From Toxotes chatareus (taxonomy: Eukaryota > Chordata > Actinopteri > Toxotidae), in assembly GCA_016801885.1 (NCBI GenBank), contig CM028897.1, positions 2,363,001 to 2,427,000 on the forward strand: 64,000 nt of DNA, read 5' to 3'. Of the stretch, positions 25,113 to 38,477 are shown piece by piece. Under the pieces are notes generated by a model, which was given only the letters and a program-made list of their open reading frames with translations, had not been told where the DNA came from and ran no database searches. Each line of letters opens with the position of its first letter. Positions within the stretch are counted from its first letter, which is position 1. A program made the translations under genes and the position numbers.

Positions 25113-26727
25113 GTGATTGCTATACATAGAAAGATTACTTGACAGCCAACTGGGTGTTTGAAGTGACTGTAAACATTTCTCGTTGGAAAATCAGTCAGAC
25201 GACCACAGAGAGATGCAAAGTAACTGCAGAGAGACACAAAATGCAGCCATGTTGTTTGCAGTTGGTTTGTATTTGTTTCTGTTTGAGGGTCTTGCTTCTA
25301 TGTAGAAGTGGTGGCGGCCCTTTGACATGCCTGTGCCCACAGGCACATGTGCATGAACTCAGATTATCTTTCATAATCAGCTCCCAGAGTCAAACTTTCC
25401 TTCACATGAAGCATTATCTGTTCGAAACCACTGGACCATTCACATGTTCTAGTTGTGTCCAACAGGGAATTTGAAGATAAACTTCTGGTTTAGAGTTTCC
25501 CATGCCAAGCACCAGCTGTGTGTCCATGAACGGGCTTCTAAATATAAACTGCCCTGGAAATAGATACTGTATCTCTCACAAAGGCTCAATGTCACAGAGT
25601 ACTAGTGACATTATTCCACAACAAAGTCGAGAGATCCGTAAAAACAAAGGAAATAACAGTACTTTTTGTTTTACACTGAAGCTGTCCATCAAGAAATTAA
25701 AGATTAAAACATAGTGTCAGAATCCTCCAATATGTTGCACAGTGTTTTGGCACTTTGCACAAGAAGAGCAGGTTATTTTGCACTGACTGAGCCATCTGAC
25801 CTCAATATTGCAAGAAATGAATTAGCAGCCAGCACTTACTGCTTCTGAGGCCTCTGCGGGCGTCCTGGACTGGAGTTTAATTCCTCTCCTGAGGAGCTGT
25901 AGCTGCTCGCCTCAGCAGCTCATTCACAGAGCTCCTCTGACATGACAGCCGGCTGGCCTGCCACAGCAATACTTTGGGATTTGAGGTCTTTTAATAGCAG
26001 CACAGCTGAGTCAGTTATTTTCCATGTATGTTGTCAACATGTTATGTTTAGAATGACAGGCAGGGAGGAGTCGGGGGTGGGTTAGATGTTTCTATTGGCT
26101 TCCTTTAGGTGAAAAAAATAATAATCACCCATAGGCATATTGTGCATTTCAGATTTAAGAACAGAAACAGGCTTTACCACAGTCAAGCACTGGAAAAGAT
26201 CTGTGTATTGAGCTGGAGTTGAGTCGTGAGGCTGTGATGTGTGTGACCAAAATGCCCTTAACATTTTCAAAAAATAAACATTTCCAGGCCATAATGTCTC
26301 TACTCACATATGCTTCAGTTTATCTAACTGTTAAGTAAGTAGTAAAATTAAGTTTCTAACAGAGGCGAATTGCTAAATTGATTAGTTGGCAGAAGAAAAT
26401 TAGTTGGCAAAAAGTTTGATAACTGATTGATCATGGAAGTATTCACAGTGTTTGTGCACAGCACTGATAAAAGGTAACTACAAATTGTGATGTTTGTGTA
26501 TGTGTGTGTTCATGCAAGTACAGGATGTTTGTGTTAATATCGTTTAGTGTTTTTATGCTGAGCACGTGCGGTGGGACACACTGTATGACATCACGTCACT
26601 GTGCATGTTTTTTTTAATTGTGAGATTTTTTTTTAATATATCAACAGAAATATACAGTACACTGGCAAAGTTCACTATTATGGAGAGAATTAAGGAGCAG
26701 CACGACACCTCCTGATGATATGGTTTG

Positions 26728-26728
26728 A

Positions 26729-26769
<41 letters not shown>
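26728..26769. repeat. Compound GT/GA microsatellite
   Basis: About nine GT units run directly into about eleven GA units, upstream of u2af2. Confidence 0.9.
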
Positions 26770-27301
26770 GAAATTAAAGGCTCGAAAATTCTTTCAACAA
26801 GTTACATAAGTTAGAAAGAGTAGCCGGATGTTTACATCATCACAATAAAAGCATAAAATGTGTCCTTGCTGCAGCTCCTGCAGTTCTCGTATAACTTTGT
26901 GGATCGAACTTGTTCACAGCAACAGTTTTTCTCATGTCTCCTCACATTTTACTGCAGTCTAATTTTTGTATCTAGTATTTTGATCCCATATCATTGAGTC
27001 AGTACCCAGGTCCGAGCAGTAATTACGCTTACATTTTGGTGATTTTACACGTCACGATTAATTGATTAATCATTTAGTTGATTGACTGGACCATGTCCTC
27101 ATATAGTGCACAGTATGGTTGTATTGTATCACATATTTTATCTATTGTTACTGAATAATTTTACATTTTGTATTGTCTTTAATGTAAAGCGATATGTTTT
27201 ACATATTTCAATTCTTAAAAACATAATAAAAACAGTGTTAAAAATAAAATAAATAAAATAAGACAAAATCTCTCTAATTCAAACCAAAAAAAAAGTGAGT
27301 A

Positions 27302-27334
27302 GTTTTGTTTTGAAGGTTTTAACCGGATGTTATG
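27302..27334 (+). promoter_or_regulatory. Recurrent T-rich/CCGGATGTT motif in u2af2 promoter
   Basis: The string is GTTTTGTTTTGAAGG, then TTTTAACCGGATGTTATG. It lies about 140 bp upstream of the u2af2 ATG. Close relatives are found at 38538-38572, 38723-38757 and, on the minus strand, 55706-55740. ACCGGATGTT resembles an ETS-type site. Confidence 0.45.
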
Positions 27335-27470
27335 TGTTTATTGTGTGTGAATTGACTCCGGCAGGTTTCAGTGGGCTTTTGCTGCACTGACAGCGGGTTT
27401 GTTGATTTATCGTTGCTGCTTCAGAGAAGCCGGACCGGCGTTATTTTTGCACAGTGAGATAACCGGTATA

Positions 27471-30400
27471 ATGTCAGATTTCGAGGAATTTGAGAAACAG
27501 CTGAGCGAGAATCGACAAGGTGAGTATTAACGGTCTGCCTGTGCCCCAGTTTGGTCTGCAAGCTAGCAATGCAACGCTTGTGCGTAACATTAGCCCCGTT
27601 TTATTTTATGAATGAATAACACGACCTGACAGCAGCTTTATCGAGCAGTTTCCCCGCTGTGACTCAGCTTGTTTGTCTTTTCATGTCAGCATAAATTCAT
27701 TATCTCATCATCACCTAGCTTCCGGACAGCCGTTTCTAAATTTTACACACAATTCTGAATGGAGTCTGGGTACCAGTGTGAGTACACGGTGGACTTCATA
27801 TCCATTCTCCTGCGCGAGACAGCAAGACCCGAAACTCCTTTTAAAACTTGCACCTTTTATAATCTCTTCCTCTCCTGTAAAGATACGCACGGGAAGAAAT
27901 GGCTTAAAATGGAAAATTTTTGAATCACTACGATCTACTTGTTAACTCGGCTTTTTTTAAATTTTGATTAAACTCGTTATTACTCATTGCTTATTATTAA
28001 AGGAGAGGTTCACAGTTTTTCATCTCAATCTTGAAATAATTGTCAGATGTCCACATTGGTATTTATCTGTCATCTGCTCAGAGTTTTTTGTTGTCATTAT
28101 TGTTGCTTCATTGTTGTTATCAGGGTGATAACATAAATCAGTGGTGAGATTTTATATTAATTTTGTTGCAACAGTTAAAAGACTGGTTCACAATTTTAAG
28201 AATATGACTGTCTTATAACTGCCCAGCAGTACATTGAAAGAGGTTTTGTTAGCTGTAATCATCTCTCCTGTTTATACTGACTATTAAAAGATCATCTTCT
28301 AATATATTTTCTTCTCCAATGTGAGGATATCCTGCTTTGTCTTTGCTTTTTTTTTTATTATTAAAAACTGAATAACTTTTGGTGTAAAAGACAACTGAAG
28401 ACGTCACCCTTTGGGACCCCTGTTTGGGATTTTTAACAATTTTCTGACATTTTAAAATCCAAAAGATTAATCAGTTACTGGAGAAAATAGTCGTCAGGCT
28501 AATTGATGATGGAAATAAATGATAAACTCGAGTACAGTGAGGTAGAGTGGTGACATTTGATGTCATTTCCCAGACACAGAAAAAAGAACCTTCCACCCAA
28601 ACACACCACATCTAAAAGTTGACATTTAATCAAAGCAGATCTACTGGCTGGATCAGATCTATACAGAAATAAAGAGTAAGTCTTATTGATTTGATAAAAG
28701 GTCTTAAGTCCTGTTCTGCCTCACATTCTCTTTTGCAAGAGAAGCAAGGCCACATCAAACTCAAAGAAAGAAATATAATGAGGGTGTTCACCACAACACA
28801 GAGGAGCATGAGTAATTAATAATTTCCTGTTTATTTAATTTTATTTTTGCATGTGTGTTTGTTTTGTTTTTACTTTGTGTTTTAACATTTGTTTTTTGCT
28901 ACGTTGGCCTGTCCTCCAGGGGGTCTGAAAAAACAGTCGAAATTATTTATACGTAAATGTTAATTGCTTGTACTGATAATTTGTTGTCCGAGTGATGCTA
29001 CACACAGTGGGATCTCCCAGATAAATATATAGTAATCATTGGCAGACATGTAGTAAATATGGCTTGCTGCTGTCTTTTTCCACTCACACAGAGCGAGAGA
29101 GAGAAAGGCACAAAAAGAGGAGTCGCAGTGGATCCCCGGGCCGAGGCGACAAACATCGCAGCTGGAGCAAAGACCGAGGGAGCCGCAGTCGAGAGAAACG
29201 AAGCCGAAGCAGAGACAGGAAGAGCCGGGACCGCAGGAGCTCCTCCCGGGACCACAAGAAGCACAGGTCAGTGGGTGAAAGCTGCCTCCTGCAGTCCAGC
29301 TACAGCAGCAGAGTCTCAGCCGGCTCACTGCTGCAGAGCACTGAATTACAGCCATACCACCGGTCTCAGCATGAATCACACAGTGGGTCCATCCACATTA
29401 GCTGAGACTCCATGTACTATTCATGGCTTGTAGTCTGCTGTTTGCTGCTGAGCAGGGAGCGTGCAGTAAAATCGAAGCCGTCAGAGCTTTGAGAACGAAC
29501 CAAAACAGTGAAACTGTTCTGTCCGACCAAATGTTCAAAACCTAAAAATATTTAATTCACGTTAAACATAAAGAAAAGAAAAGCAGCCAGTCTTCACATC
29601 TTTTACTTCTATGGTTAATCATTTATTTCAGGTGTGTTTTAGTGGCTTTACATTGTTGATCTTTAACGGAGCTTAATTGTCCTGAAGTTTCAAATGCAAA
29701 CTGTCCAAATGTACAAGATCCATTGAAGACTGGGACTGTCCAACTGTCTGCTTGAGCTTTCACTTTGTCTATTTTCTGGGTGTAGTCACTCTCCGAGGCG
29801 AACGAGGAAGAAAAGGACGTGCAAATACTGGGACGTGCCTCCTCCTGGCTTTGAACACATCACGCCAATGCAATATAAAGCTATGCAAGGTACTCCTCAT
29901 GTTCTGTTTGCTTGTTCGGCCTCTGAGTCACAGGTCTTCAGAGAGACACCCACCACGTCTTCTTTCAGGACTTTTCATTCATTAATGTTCTTGAGCTTGT
30001 GTGAGGACGAGGACAAAAGGGGTTCTTAAAAGGTTTAGCATTTCCTCTGTGGTATCTGTCCTTTACATATGCCAGCTTGTGTTAGACCAGAGGTTTTCAG
30101 ACTGTGAGGAGAGAGAGTTGGAGTGCGGGGGCAGAGGGAGAGACGTGAGGCAAAGATGCTGCATCAGGTGAAATGTTCAGGTGCATGTCTGTGTTCTAAA
30201 AAGAGCAGGAAGTTGGTTTTTGCTGGTTTAGGCAGCTGATTTTTCCCATTAATGCTCACTTCATATGAATCATCTAGAAATTAGTCATTGCAACTAACGG
30301 TTATAGAGTAAAGGAGCAGAGGTTGCAGAAGGTAATAGCTCTGTGGCTGAAGGTGAAGCTCTTGCTTTTATTTTTCCGTCAGCGGCCGGGCAGATACCAA

Positions 30401-33400
30401 CAATAGCTCTGCTGGCAACATCCACCACCACTGGAGTGGCTGCAGCACCGACACAAGTGCCCATAGTTGGCAGTCAGATGACAAGACAAGCCAGACGCCT
30501 CTATGTTGGAAATATTCCCTTCGGAGTGACTGAGGTAAAGTCTGCAGTTACTGTTTTCTTTATTTGTCTGGTTTATTCCAATAACCAATATTATAGTATT
30601 ATTATTATTCCAATAATAATAAAATGTGCCATTTACACCACACCCAGATCTGTTCCTGCTTCAGTGTGTCCAGTCATGCTGTTTGTGTTGTCCCCCTCCG
30701 CAGGAGTCCATGGCCGAGTTCTTTAACGCTCAGATGCGGCTTGCAGGGCTTTCACAAGCTCCAAGTAACCCCGTACTCGCTGTGCAGATCAATCAGGATA
30801 AAAACTTTGCTTTTCTCGAGGTATGGCTCTCTGATACTTCTGAAATATCTTCAGCTCAAACATCCCAATTTACAGACAACTTGAAAAATTCCAAAACAGC
30901 AATGAATTTATCCTACAAAAATATCTTCTGTGTATCCAGAGCCTGATTCAGCCTGTTAGCGTGGTGTGGCTCCTCAGACTCATATATCACAACTACTGTT
31001 GGATGGATTGACATGAAATTTGGTTCAGACATTCATGGTCCACAGAGGATGAATCCTAATGATTTTGACCATCCCCTGAATTTTCATGTTGTGCCATCAT
31101 CAGCTTAAAATTTACGTTGGTTCATGATCAAATGTAGTTCTAACCACCGTGCCTGCGTACAGCTCCACAGAGCTTCGAGCAGGGCTGTAGACGGCCTTGA
31201 CCTCCCCAAGGTAAAAAATAAATTCATTTCATATTAAGAGATTGTCAGTGTCTGTTTCACTCGGCTGCCCAGACAGAGCTGGAGCTGCTGCAGTTATTTT
31301 TTATAAAAAAACAAACATGACAGATCAGCCAGAGCTCTGGGATTAAACAAGTCACTGTGACCATGATGAAAACAGAAAACTGCCTCAAGACAAACTAGTC
31401 TTTTCAAATTTTTGCCAGAAATGAGAATGATGATCATAATAAAGTTTAGAAAGAAAGAAGAGAGATAAAACATACATGTTACATATAGTCTGCACACACA
31501 CACACAGGAAGGCAAAGTAGATTCATCTCTGATATAAACCTGTGACAGTTAATGTGACAGTAACAACAGGACGCTGTAAGATTCACGGGAGACCTGTTCA
31601 TGCTGCGAAGTCGTTTTCCTTTTTCACGTTATTGTAAGTTTGCATTCTGTTGCTGTGAGGAAACTTTGCAGCAGAAGTTTCAAAGCGATTTTTCCTTCTG
31701 TAGTTTCGGTCTGTAGATGAGACGACGCAGGCCATGGCCTTCGATGGAATCATTTTCCAGGGTCAGTCGCTGAAGATTAGGAGACCTCACGACTATCGAC
31801 CTTTACCTGGTATCTCAGAGCAGCCAGCTTTCCACGTCCCAGGTTTGTTACTGATACCTTTGTTTTTAAGCCTAAAAATAACAGATTTTAGATTTAACTG
31901 TTTTTTTTTCTCTTTTCTTGTTTTTATTTTGGACGGTTTAGGTGTCGTCTCCACCGTCGTTCCCGATTCCCCCCATAAACTGTTTATAGGAGGCCTGCCT
32001 AACTATCTTAATGATGACCAGGTATTTAACTGAAAACAGACAGAACAGGTGCATTCATGTTTCCTCTTTTTTTTCCTCACATGCTGAGTTTTTTTCACAC
32101 TGAAACATGCACAAAATATGTTTTACATTTCTTTATGACATGAGAAATCAAAAATGTGTTGTGGTATAGAAATAACACATAACGAAGTTGACAGAAACAC
32201 ACAGAACCATAAACAGGTTCACATTTAATGTCCTGTGAATATGTAGATAACACAATGGACAACTTCTACAGATAATTAGCTTTTTTTTTCAAAATAAAAT
32301 ACGCGCTTTTATTTTGCTAAATCTATCTAGGTTGTCATTAATCTCATATGTATATTATAACTTTTTGTGACTTGGAAATCTACATAAACTGCTTATACCT
32401 TTCTCATGTTAAGCGTACTGATTTAGGAAAGGTAAGCACTGTCCAGCATATTTACATAAGAAGTCAATAAACTGACTTAGTTATTTCTGTGTTGTATTTA
32501 GGCCTGAATGTTGCTCCCTATTCATTTTAGTCAGTATTGTCAAAGAAAAAGTCCACCTTAAGAAACCTTCCGCTCAGTAATAATATAACGGTGTGGTCGT
32601 ATTTCTGGATTTTTTTTATTTTTATTTTGATTATTTTGAATAAGAGTGTGACTGTGTGTTCAAAACTTAGTGAGCTAAAAATAAAAATACATGAAAAAAC
32701 AGACGATCGACCACTAAGATGAAACAAAAATGATTTTCATAGTATATTGAGTATCTTTGGATCACTAACAACATATTCCAGTGTGACACAACAAATTAGG
32801 TTTAATCATTTAGAAAAAGCGTCACTGTAACATAACCTGACTCCCTGACAGCACTGACAAGTTGATCTTTCCACTGCAAAATGTTTCACTCAGTATATTG
32901 GTCACAGTTATTTAAAAAACACATCTAAGATATAAAGATTGTTGTAGTTTCAGTATCGACCTTATAAATCCATTCCTGGTTCGGCTCCGTTTCTGGTGGT
33001 TACTGAAATGCATTATGGGTCACACGTTAAATCAGGCAGATTGAGGGAAAGTGGACGCGATGAAAAAAGCTCCAGAAATGCACTGTACACTGTAAATGGA
33101 CGATAATTAAGGATGGACTTGTTCTTTGAGAATATTAAAGTTTAAAGTAAACATTTGCTGATAAACAGGCCAACAAACGATATCTGACTTTTCTAGATGA
33201 AGCAGTTTGACAGTAGAGCTCCATCTTTGCTCTCAGGTGGGCAGATGATGTGAATTACACAGTGAATTTAATTCTAACTGTCCATTCTGTCTCATTAACT
33301 CTTCATTAGTTTATAGAGCACATGTACCCTGATGTATATTATTCACTGACTTTTTTTTTTTAATACTTGCAGTCACTGCCACTGCGTTGATACTCACAGC

Positions 33401-36400
33401 TCTTTCATTTTTGTTCCCCCACTTTGTCCCCAGCTAGGGGCCTGTAAGATCGTTAAGTCTGCGCTCATAATTTGTTCAGTAGTACTCATCTACTGCTGCC
33501 ATGCCAACATGTAACACAAGGCAAGTAAGACATTCTGGTCCTCACACGGATACACTCGGAGCCAGCAGGCTCCCTCACTGGCTGCTTTCTTTCTCCCATC
33601 ATGCTTTTGGAGCGCGTTTAGGACCCGGGGAGTTTGGGTTAAGGACTGATCATTAAGATTTGGAGATGTAGTTGTTGGTGGTGGTGGTGGTTGAGGGGGG
33701 GCTGGCGGGTTTATTCATGTTTTAATGTAAAGGTAAGACTGTATAAACATATTGTGAGACTGTCCTGGTGCAGTCTGCTGAGCTTGTCCTCAGAATAAGT
33801 CTCTGAATCTCTGAATATGAGATTATTATCATTTTTTCTGTATCATTTGTTTATGTGTAACTGTGTCTCAACAAAACTCCAAATTAGAGCAGAAACAATT
33901 AGTCGACTAGTTTTTTTACGTCACTTTTTTGAAGCAAATTGCCCTAAATTTACTTTTTCCAGCTTCTCAAATGTGAATTCCTTGTGGTTTCTTTTAATCA
34001 TTTACAATAGTAAACTCAGTGTCTTTGGGTTTCAGTTGTGAGGGGCGTTTTTCCTATTTACATGTTCTAAACCGTACAATCAAATAATCAAGAAAATAAA
34101 CTAATCTGCAGATCATCTGATAATGAAAATCGTTAGTTGCAGATGATCTCAGTAATTTATATAATGTCAGAAGTTATATGCTCAGACCTCAGAAGACAAT
34201 TTTGAAGCTGCTGTCACTCTGTAGAATAAGACAGTATTCACGATGGATGATCAGTCTCATATCTTGTTGTCTGACTCTTCTATGCAGGTAAAGGAGCTCT
34301 TGACATCGTTTGGGCCTCTCAAAGCGTTCAATCTTGTGAAGGACAGTGCGACATCACTGTCAAAAGGTTACGCCTTTTGTGAATATGTAGACATCAGCGC
34401 CACTGATCAGGTAACAGCGATGTACAGCTGCTCTGTGTGAAGATCATCAGCTGTGTTGTTTGAGGTGCAGCTCAGAGCTCTTTGTGTGCTGCTCGTCAGG
34501 CAGTCGCCGGGCTCAACGGAATGCAACTGGGAGACAAGAAGCTGATAGTCCAAAGGGCAAGCGTGGGAGCTAAAAACGCCAATCCTGTGAGTAGGACTCC
34601 TTTTACCCTTCGCCCTCTTTAAAGGTCACAGCAGGGAAAGCGCAGGTGTTTTAAATAACACTGACAGTGATTCTGTTCCATTCAAGCGTCCCTGCAAACC
34701 GGGACGGTGTCACAGTGAGGCGGCGTGCTCGGCAGGGTTGAAGCCCGGGACAGAACATCCCATTCCCGGGATTTCTCAACAAAATTCACTGAAAAATAAG
34801 TGTGGGAATCCAGGATGTTTTACGTGTGTGTGCGTGTGTGAGGAAATTAGCTGCATGCGACAGGTTCTTCTTCTGTGCTATTACACACAGTAGTTACTTG
34901 AGGTCAGCACTGAAAAAAGCAGACGGGTAACCAACCAACCAACCACTCCATCCTATCTGCTCTGCTGGGAGAAGCGCAAAGCAAAAGTGTTGCTCTGTCT
35001 TATAACAGATTTTATTTTCTTTATTTGAACCTTGAACCACTTTGTACCTGTCGTTGGGAGATTGAAAATAGAGCCGTGGACTCTACAACAAAAAATGAGC
35101 ATAGACGCAATTTTTCTGATCCTTTGTCCAAATGTTGAAAAACTTTATTTATGGTGAGAAATCCTGTGTCTCTTTAGAAAAAGGTGAGTTATTTCTGTGA
35201 GGCAATCATTCTGTAATTATGGAAAAGTGAAGCAGCTAAATTGAACTCAGCCATTATTCATTCTATTTTTTTACACCTGTGCTTTTCCTGCTGTGACATA
35301 TCAACATATTCTCTGTTAAAAAGGCCTGTTGCTATAAAAGTGTACACACACACACACACACACAAGCCCGACTGTGATTGGATCTGCAGCCTCCGCGCTG
35401 TATTTTACACCGTGCACAAAAGAGGCACCATTTTCTCACAATGGCAGGTGGTGGATGTGAAAGGTCAACGGAAAAATTACTTCCAACATGTTAATTCACT
35501 CCAGTGATGCCAAAGATTCAGGACCAGGCAGAGGGAGGGGGGACAGGAAGCAGCAGGTTTTATGGGACCTAAATTTAGCATGAGATCGAGGATGTGCGTC
35601 TGGACTGTGGCCCCATCTGTTTACAGTAACGTAAAAATCTTAAAACCAAACTGAATCTTGTATATGAAGATGTACATTCTGACTCTTCCTCCACCTGCAG
35701 ACCTCCATCATAGAGACCCCAGTGACGCTGCAGGTCCCTGGGCTTCAGAGGCTGCAGAACTCTGGCATGCCCACGGAGGTGCTGTGCCTTCTCAACATGG
35801 TGATGCCCGAGGAGCTGGTGGACGATGAAGACTACGAGGAGATCCTGGAGGACATCCGCGAGGAGTGCTGCAAGTACGGCAGCGTCCGCTCCATCGAGAT
35901 CCCCCGGCCCGTCGACGGCGTGGAAGTCCCCGGCTGTGGAAAGGTGAGTCCTGGCTGTGTTAGGATGATTTTGAATCTGTGTGTCTGGCCGACTTGTCTG
36001 GTGTCTAGAAAAGTGCTGAACATTGTGTTCATTAGTATTAGATCCTGACCAAGATGTAAATAATGAATGAAGGTACCACTGCACTGTGCCACTTCCACAC
36101 GATCCTGCTGCTGTGTTGTGACTGCAGGTGTTAAATAAACATCAGCGCTGACATTTCTGTAAAGCCAGATTATATTCAGAGACAAATGACTTTTTTAAAC
36201 AAATGACTGTTTTTTAATTCCAGACTTTTTTCATGGTCATACATGATGTTTATCAGGAACTTTACAGTTTGTGAGAAAGCTCGGAATTAATTAATTTCTA
36301 CGTGCACAGATCCGAGGTCCTTCTTTGATCATCGTTAATGTTATTTTTACTTTCAGATCTTTGTGGAGTACGTCTCTGCTGCAGACTGTCAGAAAGCCAT

Positions 36401-36488
36401 GCAAGCCCTCACCGGTCGCAAGTTTGCCAACAGAGTGGTGGTCACCAAATACTATGACCCAGACATGTATCACAGACACGAGTTTTAA
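27471..36488 (+). CDS. u2af2: U2AF2 (U2AF65), large subunit of U2 snRNP auxiliary factor
   Basis: U2AF2 binds the polypyrimidine tract and recruits U2 snRNP to the branch point in the nucleus. The eleven exons are 27471-27519, 29092-29266, 29786-29889, 30383-30534, 30704-30820, 31704-31842, 31942-32021, 34288-34410, 34500-34586, 35701-35943 and 36357-36488 (TAA), giving 466 aa against 475 in human as I recall it. MSDFEEFEKQLSEN opens the protein. An Arg/Ser-rich region follows at about 17-75. The U2AF1-binding ligand motif is KYWDVPPPGFEH with Trp90. RRM1 spans about 147-229 (LYVGNI; KNFAFLEF). RRM2 spans about 257-335 (LFIGGL; KGYAFCEY). The C-terminal UHM spans about 370-466 with GRKFANRVVV. 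The end is YHRHEF, where mammals have YHRRDFW. All junctions close in frame. Teleosts often have two U2AF2 genes; which one this is cannot be decided here. Confidence 0.96.
30985..31110. repeat. Interspersed repeat fragment in u2af2 intron 5
   Basis: GGATGGATTGACATGAAATT, followed by TGGTTCAGACATTCATGGTC and GAGGATGAATCCTAATGA, matches a repeat I recall as very common in teleost introns and UTRs. It is a decayed partial copy, non-coding. Its class is uncertain. Confidence 0.55.
33434..33520 (+). other. u2af2: Candidate stop-containing cassette exon in u2af2 intron 7
   Basis: Intron 7 is the longest in the gene (2.3 kb). A strong pyrimidine tract, TTTTTGTTCCCCCACTTTG followed by TCCCCAG, precedes 33434. 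At 33521 there is GCAAGT after AAG, the consensus of a GC-AG intron donor. The 87-nt block between is entered in phase 0, is an exact multiple of three and contains one in-frame TAA at codon 27. Inclusion would truncate the protein between RRM1 and RRM2 and should trigger nonsense-mediated decay. This is inferred from splice-site shape alone. Confidence 0.4.
33885..34142. mobile_element. hAT/MITE-like repeat, copy A
   Basis: The edges read AAACAATTAGTCGACTAG and GATAATGAAAATCGTTAGTT, which are loosely inverted. Inside is CCAGCTTCTCAAATGTGAAT followed by TCCTTGTGGTTTCTTT. Copies with the same core and edges lie at about 40255-40615, 60836-61165 and 62290-62570. It is non-coding, in u2af2 intron 7. 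Confidence 0.65.
35344..35364. repeat. CA dinucleotide microsatellite
   Basis: About ten CA units in u2af2 intron 9. Confidence 0.85.
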
Positions 36489-37916
36489 AGCACAGACGAG
36501 TCTGACGGAGCTTCTCCCGCCTCCTTTCTGTTTGTAAGCTTGGTTTCAGTCAGTTCCTTTACTCCCCTGAATGTTGTGAACGTGTCCTTAGAGACTGGAC
36601 CTGAAAAACACATTTTATTACACCTTCTACTTTACAAACTGAACTGCAGTGTGTGTTTCTTCAGTACTGATATCTAACCTCCAGCTTTAGCCTAATACCC
36701 CCACAGTGAACTGAACTCATTCTGAATTTAAAATACTGTAGTATACATTACATTTACAGTAGGATGAATGTGACATGTATCGTACCTGAACCTAAACTAA
36801 TACTGCCTGACAATGCCAGAGTAGCTGTCTATCAAGTATGCACTATATGAGAAAAACCAACAGTCAGATGTTTATTTCCTTCCTGAGCACAAACATTTAT
36901 TTCAGTTTTAGACCCAGACTTGAGAAGCCATCATAACGGTAACTGAGAAAAATCTGTTTTTAATTCATTTATTTATTTTTCCAAAGTAATATTTTTCCTG
37001 TATACATTAAATATTAATGTTCCTTAAACATATATGATGATATTACCTGTACTGCTTACATAGACCAAATGTCGACTTGTTTTGTCAAAAGTAAAGATTC
37101 GTTTAGTCTCGGCCTCAGAGGTCGATTTGTAAATATGAAATATTAATGTCTAAACATAATAATATGATGAAATTGGCCGTGCACACTGGAAGCTACTTGA
37201 ATTAGGAAATTATCTGAATGAAAAATTAATTGTCTTTATTCAAAAGACCGTTTTTTAAACCCCTCCCCCAGACAGTGATTGTCCAATATATGTCCAACTG
37301 TATATAAACCAAGAAGTACATCATTTATGCTAACTAACAAGTATTTGAGTTAAGCAGCCAAACAAAATAATCTGATTTTAGATTGTTCTTATCATTATAC
37401 CTGGGATAACATGAAATAACTAAGAACAACCTACATGGCAACAGTAACTACGGGGGGGTGGGGCTTAATAAACAGTCCCTTGTATTCCTTGAACGAGCAA
37501 TAGTCTGTAATTTATCGTCAAAATCAGAATAACAAAATAAAATTTGTCACGTTAAGAAATGCACTTTTATGTTTTGTAGATAGCATAACGAATGAATTTT
37601 TTAAGCTTTATTCTTTGTGTGCTGTTTTGCATCTGTTGAAGAAAATGTATTAAATTAAAGCATTAATTTATAATAAAATATAATTTATCTGCTTAATAAA
37701 GTGCCGGCACAAACACAGCATCCAAACAAAGTGAGATGATTTTTCACATACAGCAAACTATCTGTTCTGTTTCAAAGTAAACTAATAGTGTTTTAGTGTA
37801 ATAAGCAGAACATATCAAATGATACTAAACAACTACTGTATTTTATACATTTTTGGATGGCCAGAAATTTTAAATCATTTTTAGTTTGTACAATCCCTGC
37901 CACTGCCATTGCCTTG

Positions 37917-37922
37917 AATAAA
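37917..37922 (+). terminator. Candidate u2af2 poly(A) signal
   Basis: AATAAA is followed about 25-30 bp later by a GT/T-rich stretch (GTGTGCAGTTCTTTTTTTCT), a good downstream element. Other hexamers occur at about 37695 and 38150. This one has the best context. Confidence 0.4.
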
Positions 37923-38477
37923 TGCTTGCATCCACAGTCTGTGTGCAGTTCTTTTTTTCTGTATTACCTATAAACACTTCAGTTATAAGTGAGAGTACAG
38001 ATATTGACTGTGGGTCTTAGATTTTATTTATTTATTTATTCATCTGTATCTTTGTAATGATGGAACATTGGTTCTGCCTGAATTAAAATACCCTGTAAGA
38101 TGAACCGTAGCACAATGTAGTGAATTCCAGCCGTGCAATAAATACTCCCCTTGTGAATGTTCAGTCAATTAACAAACTGTGGATAAAATATTAGAACAGG
38201 CCACTGTTACTTTCAGCCCTTTTATTCTGAAAGGTGGTCTCAGCAGTGGTATTCTGTGGTGAAGAAAAAATGTGACACATGGATGTTTGTGGTTTTGTTT
38301 CTGTCTTGAGGTAAGGGACAGTTGCTTATTTGTTTTAATTACTAAAAAAAAAAACTAATTAAATCACGCAGTAAAAGGTAGCTAACTGTAATAACTGGGA
38401 AAATTGTTTGGATTCACTGAATGTGACAGAAATGATTTCCTGCTTTTATCCTGCTTTTTAAGTGTTATTAATTTTCT

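Larger units (their letters stand above)
23959..27470. other. dhrs7c upstream region and u2af2 promoter
   Basis: About 3.5 kb between divergent genes. It contains the inverted-repeat element, a LINE 3'-tail fragment at about 25040-25110, a less AT-rich block at 25835-25990, a GT/GA microsatellite at 26728-26769 and the u2af2 promoter and 5'UTR (about 27300-27470). No further coding exon was recognised. A non-coding first exon of dhrs7c should lie here, but I could not place it. Confidence 0.5.

Noticed and set aside
29059..29433. Alternative 124-codon frame over u2af2 exon 2
   Set aside because: The RS-rich frame joined in phase to exons 1 and 3 is the true one; the other is an off-frame shadow.
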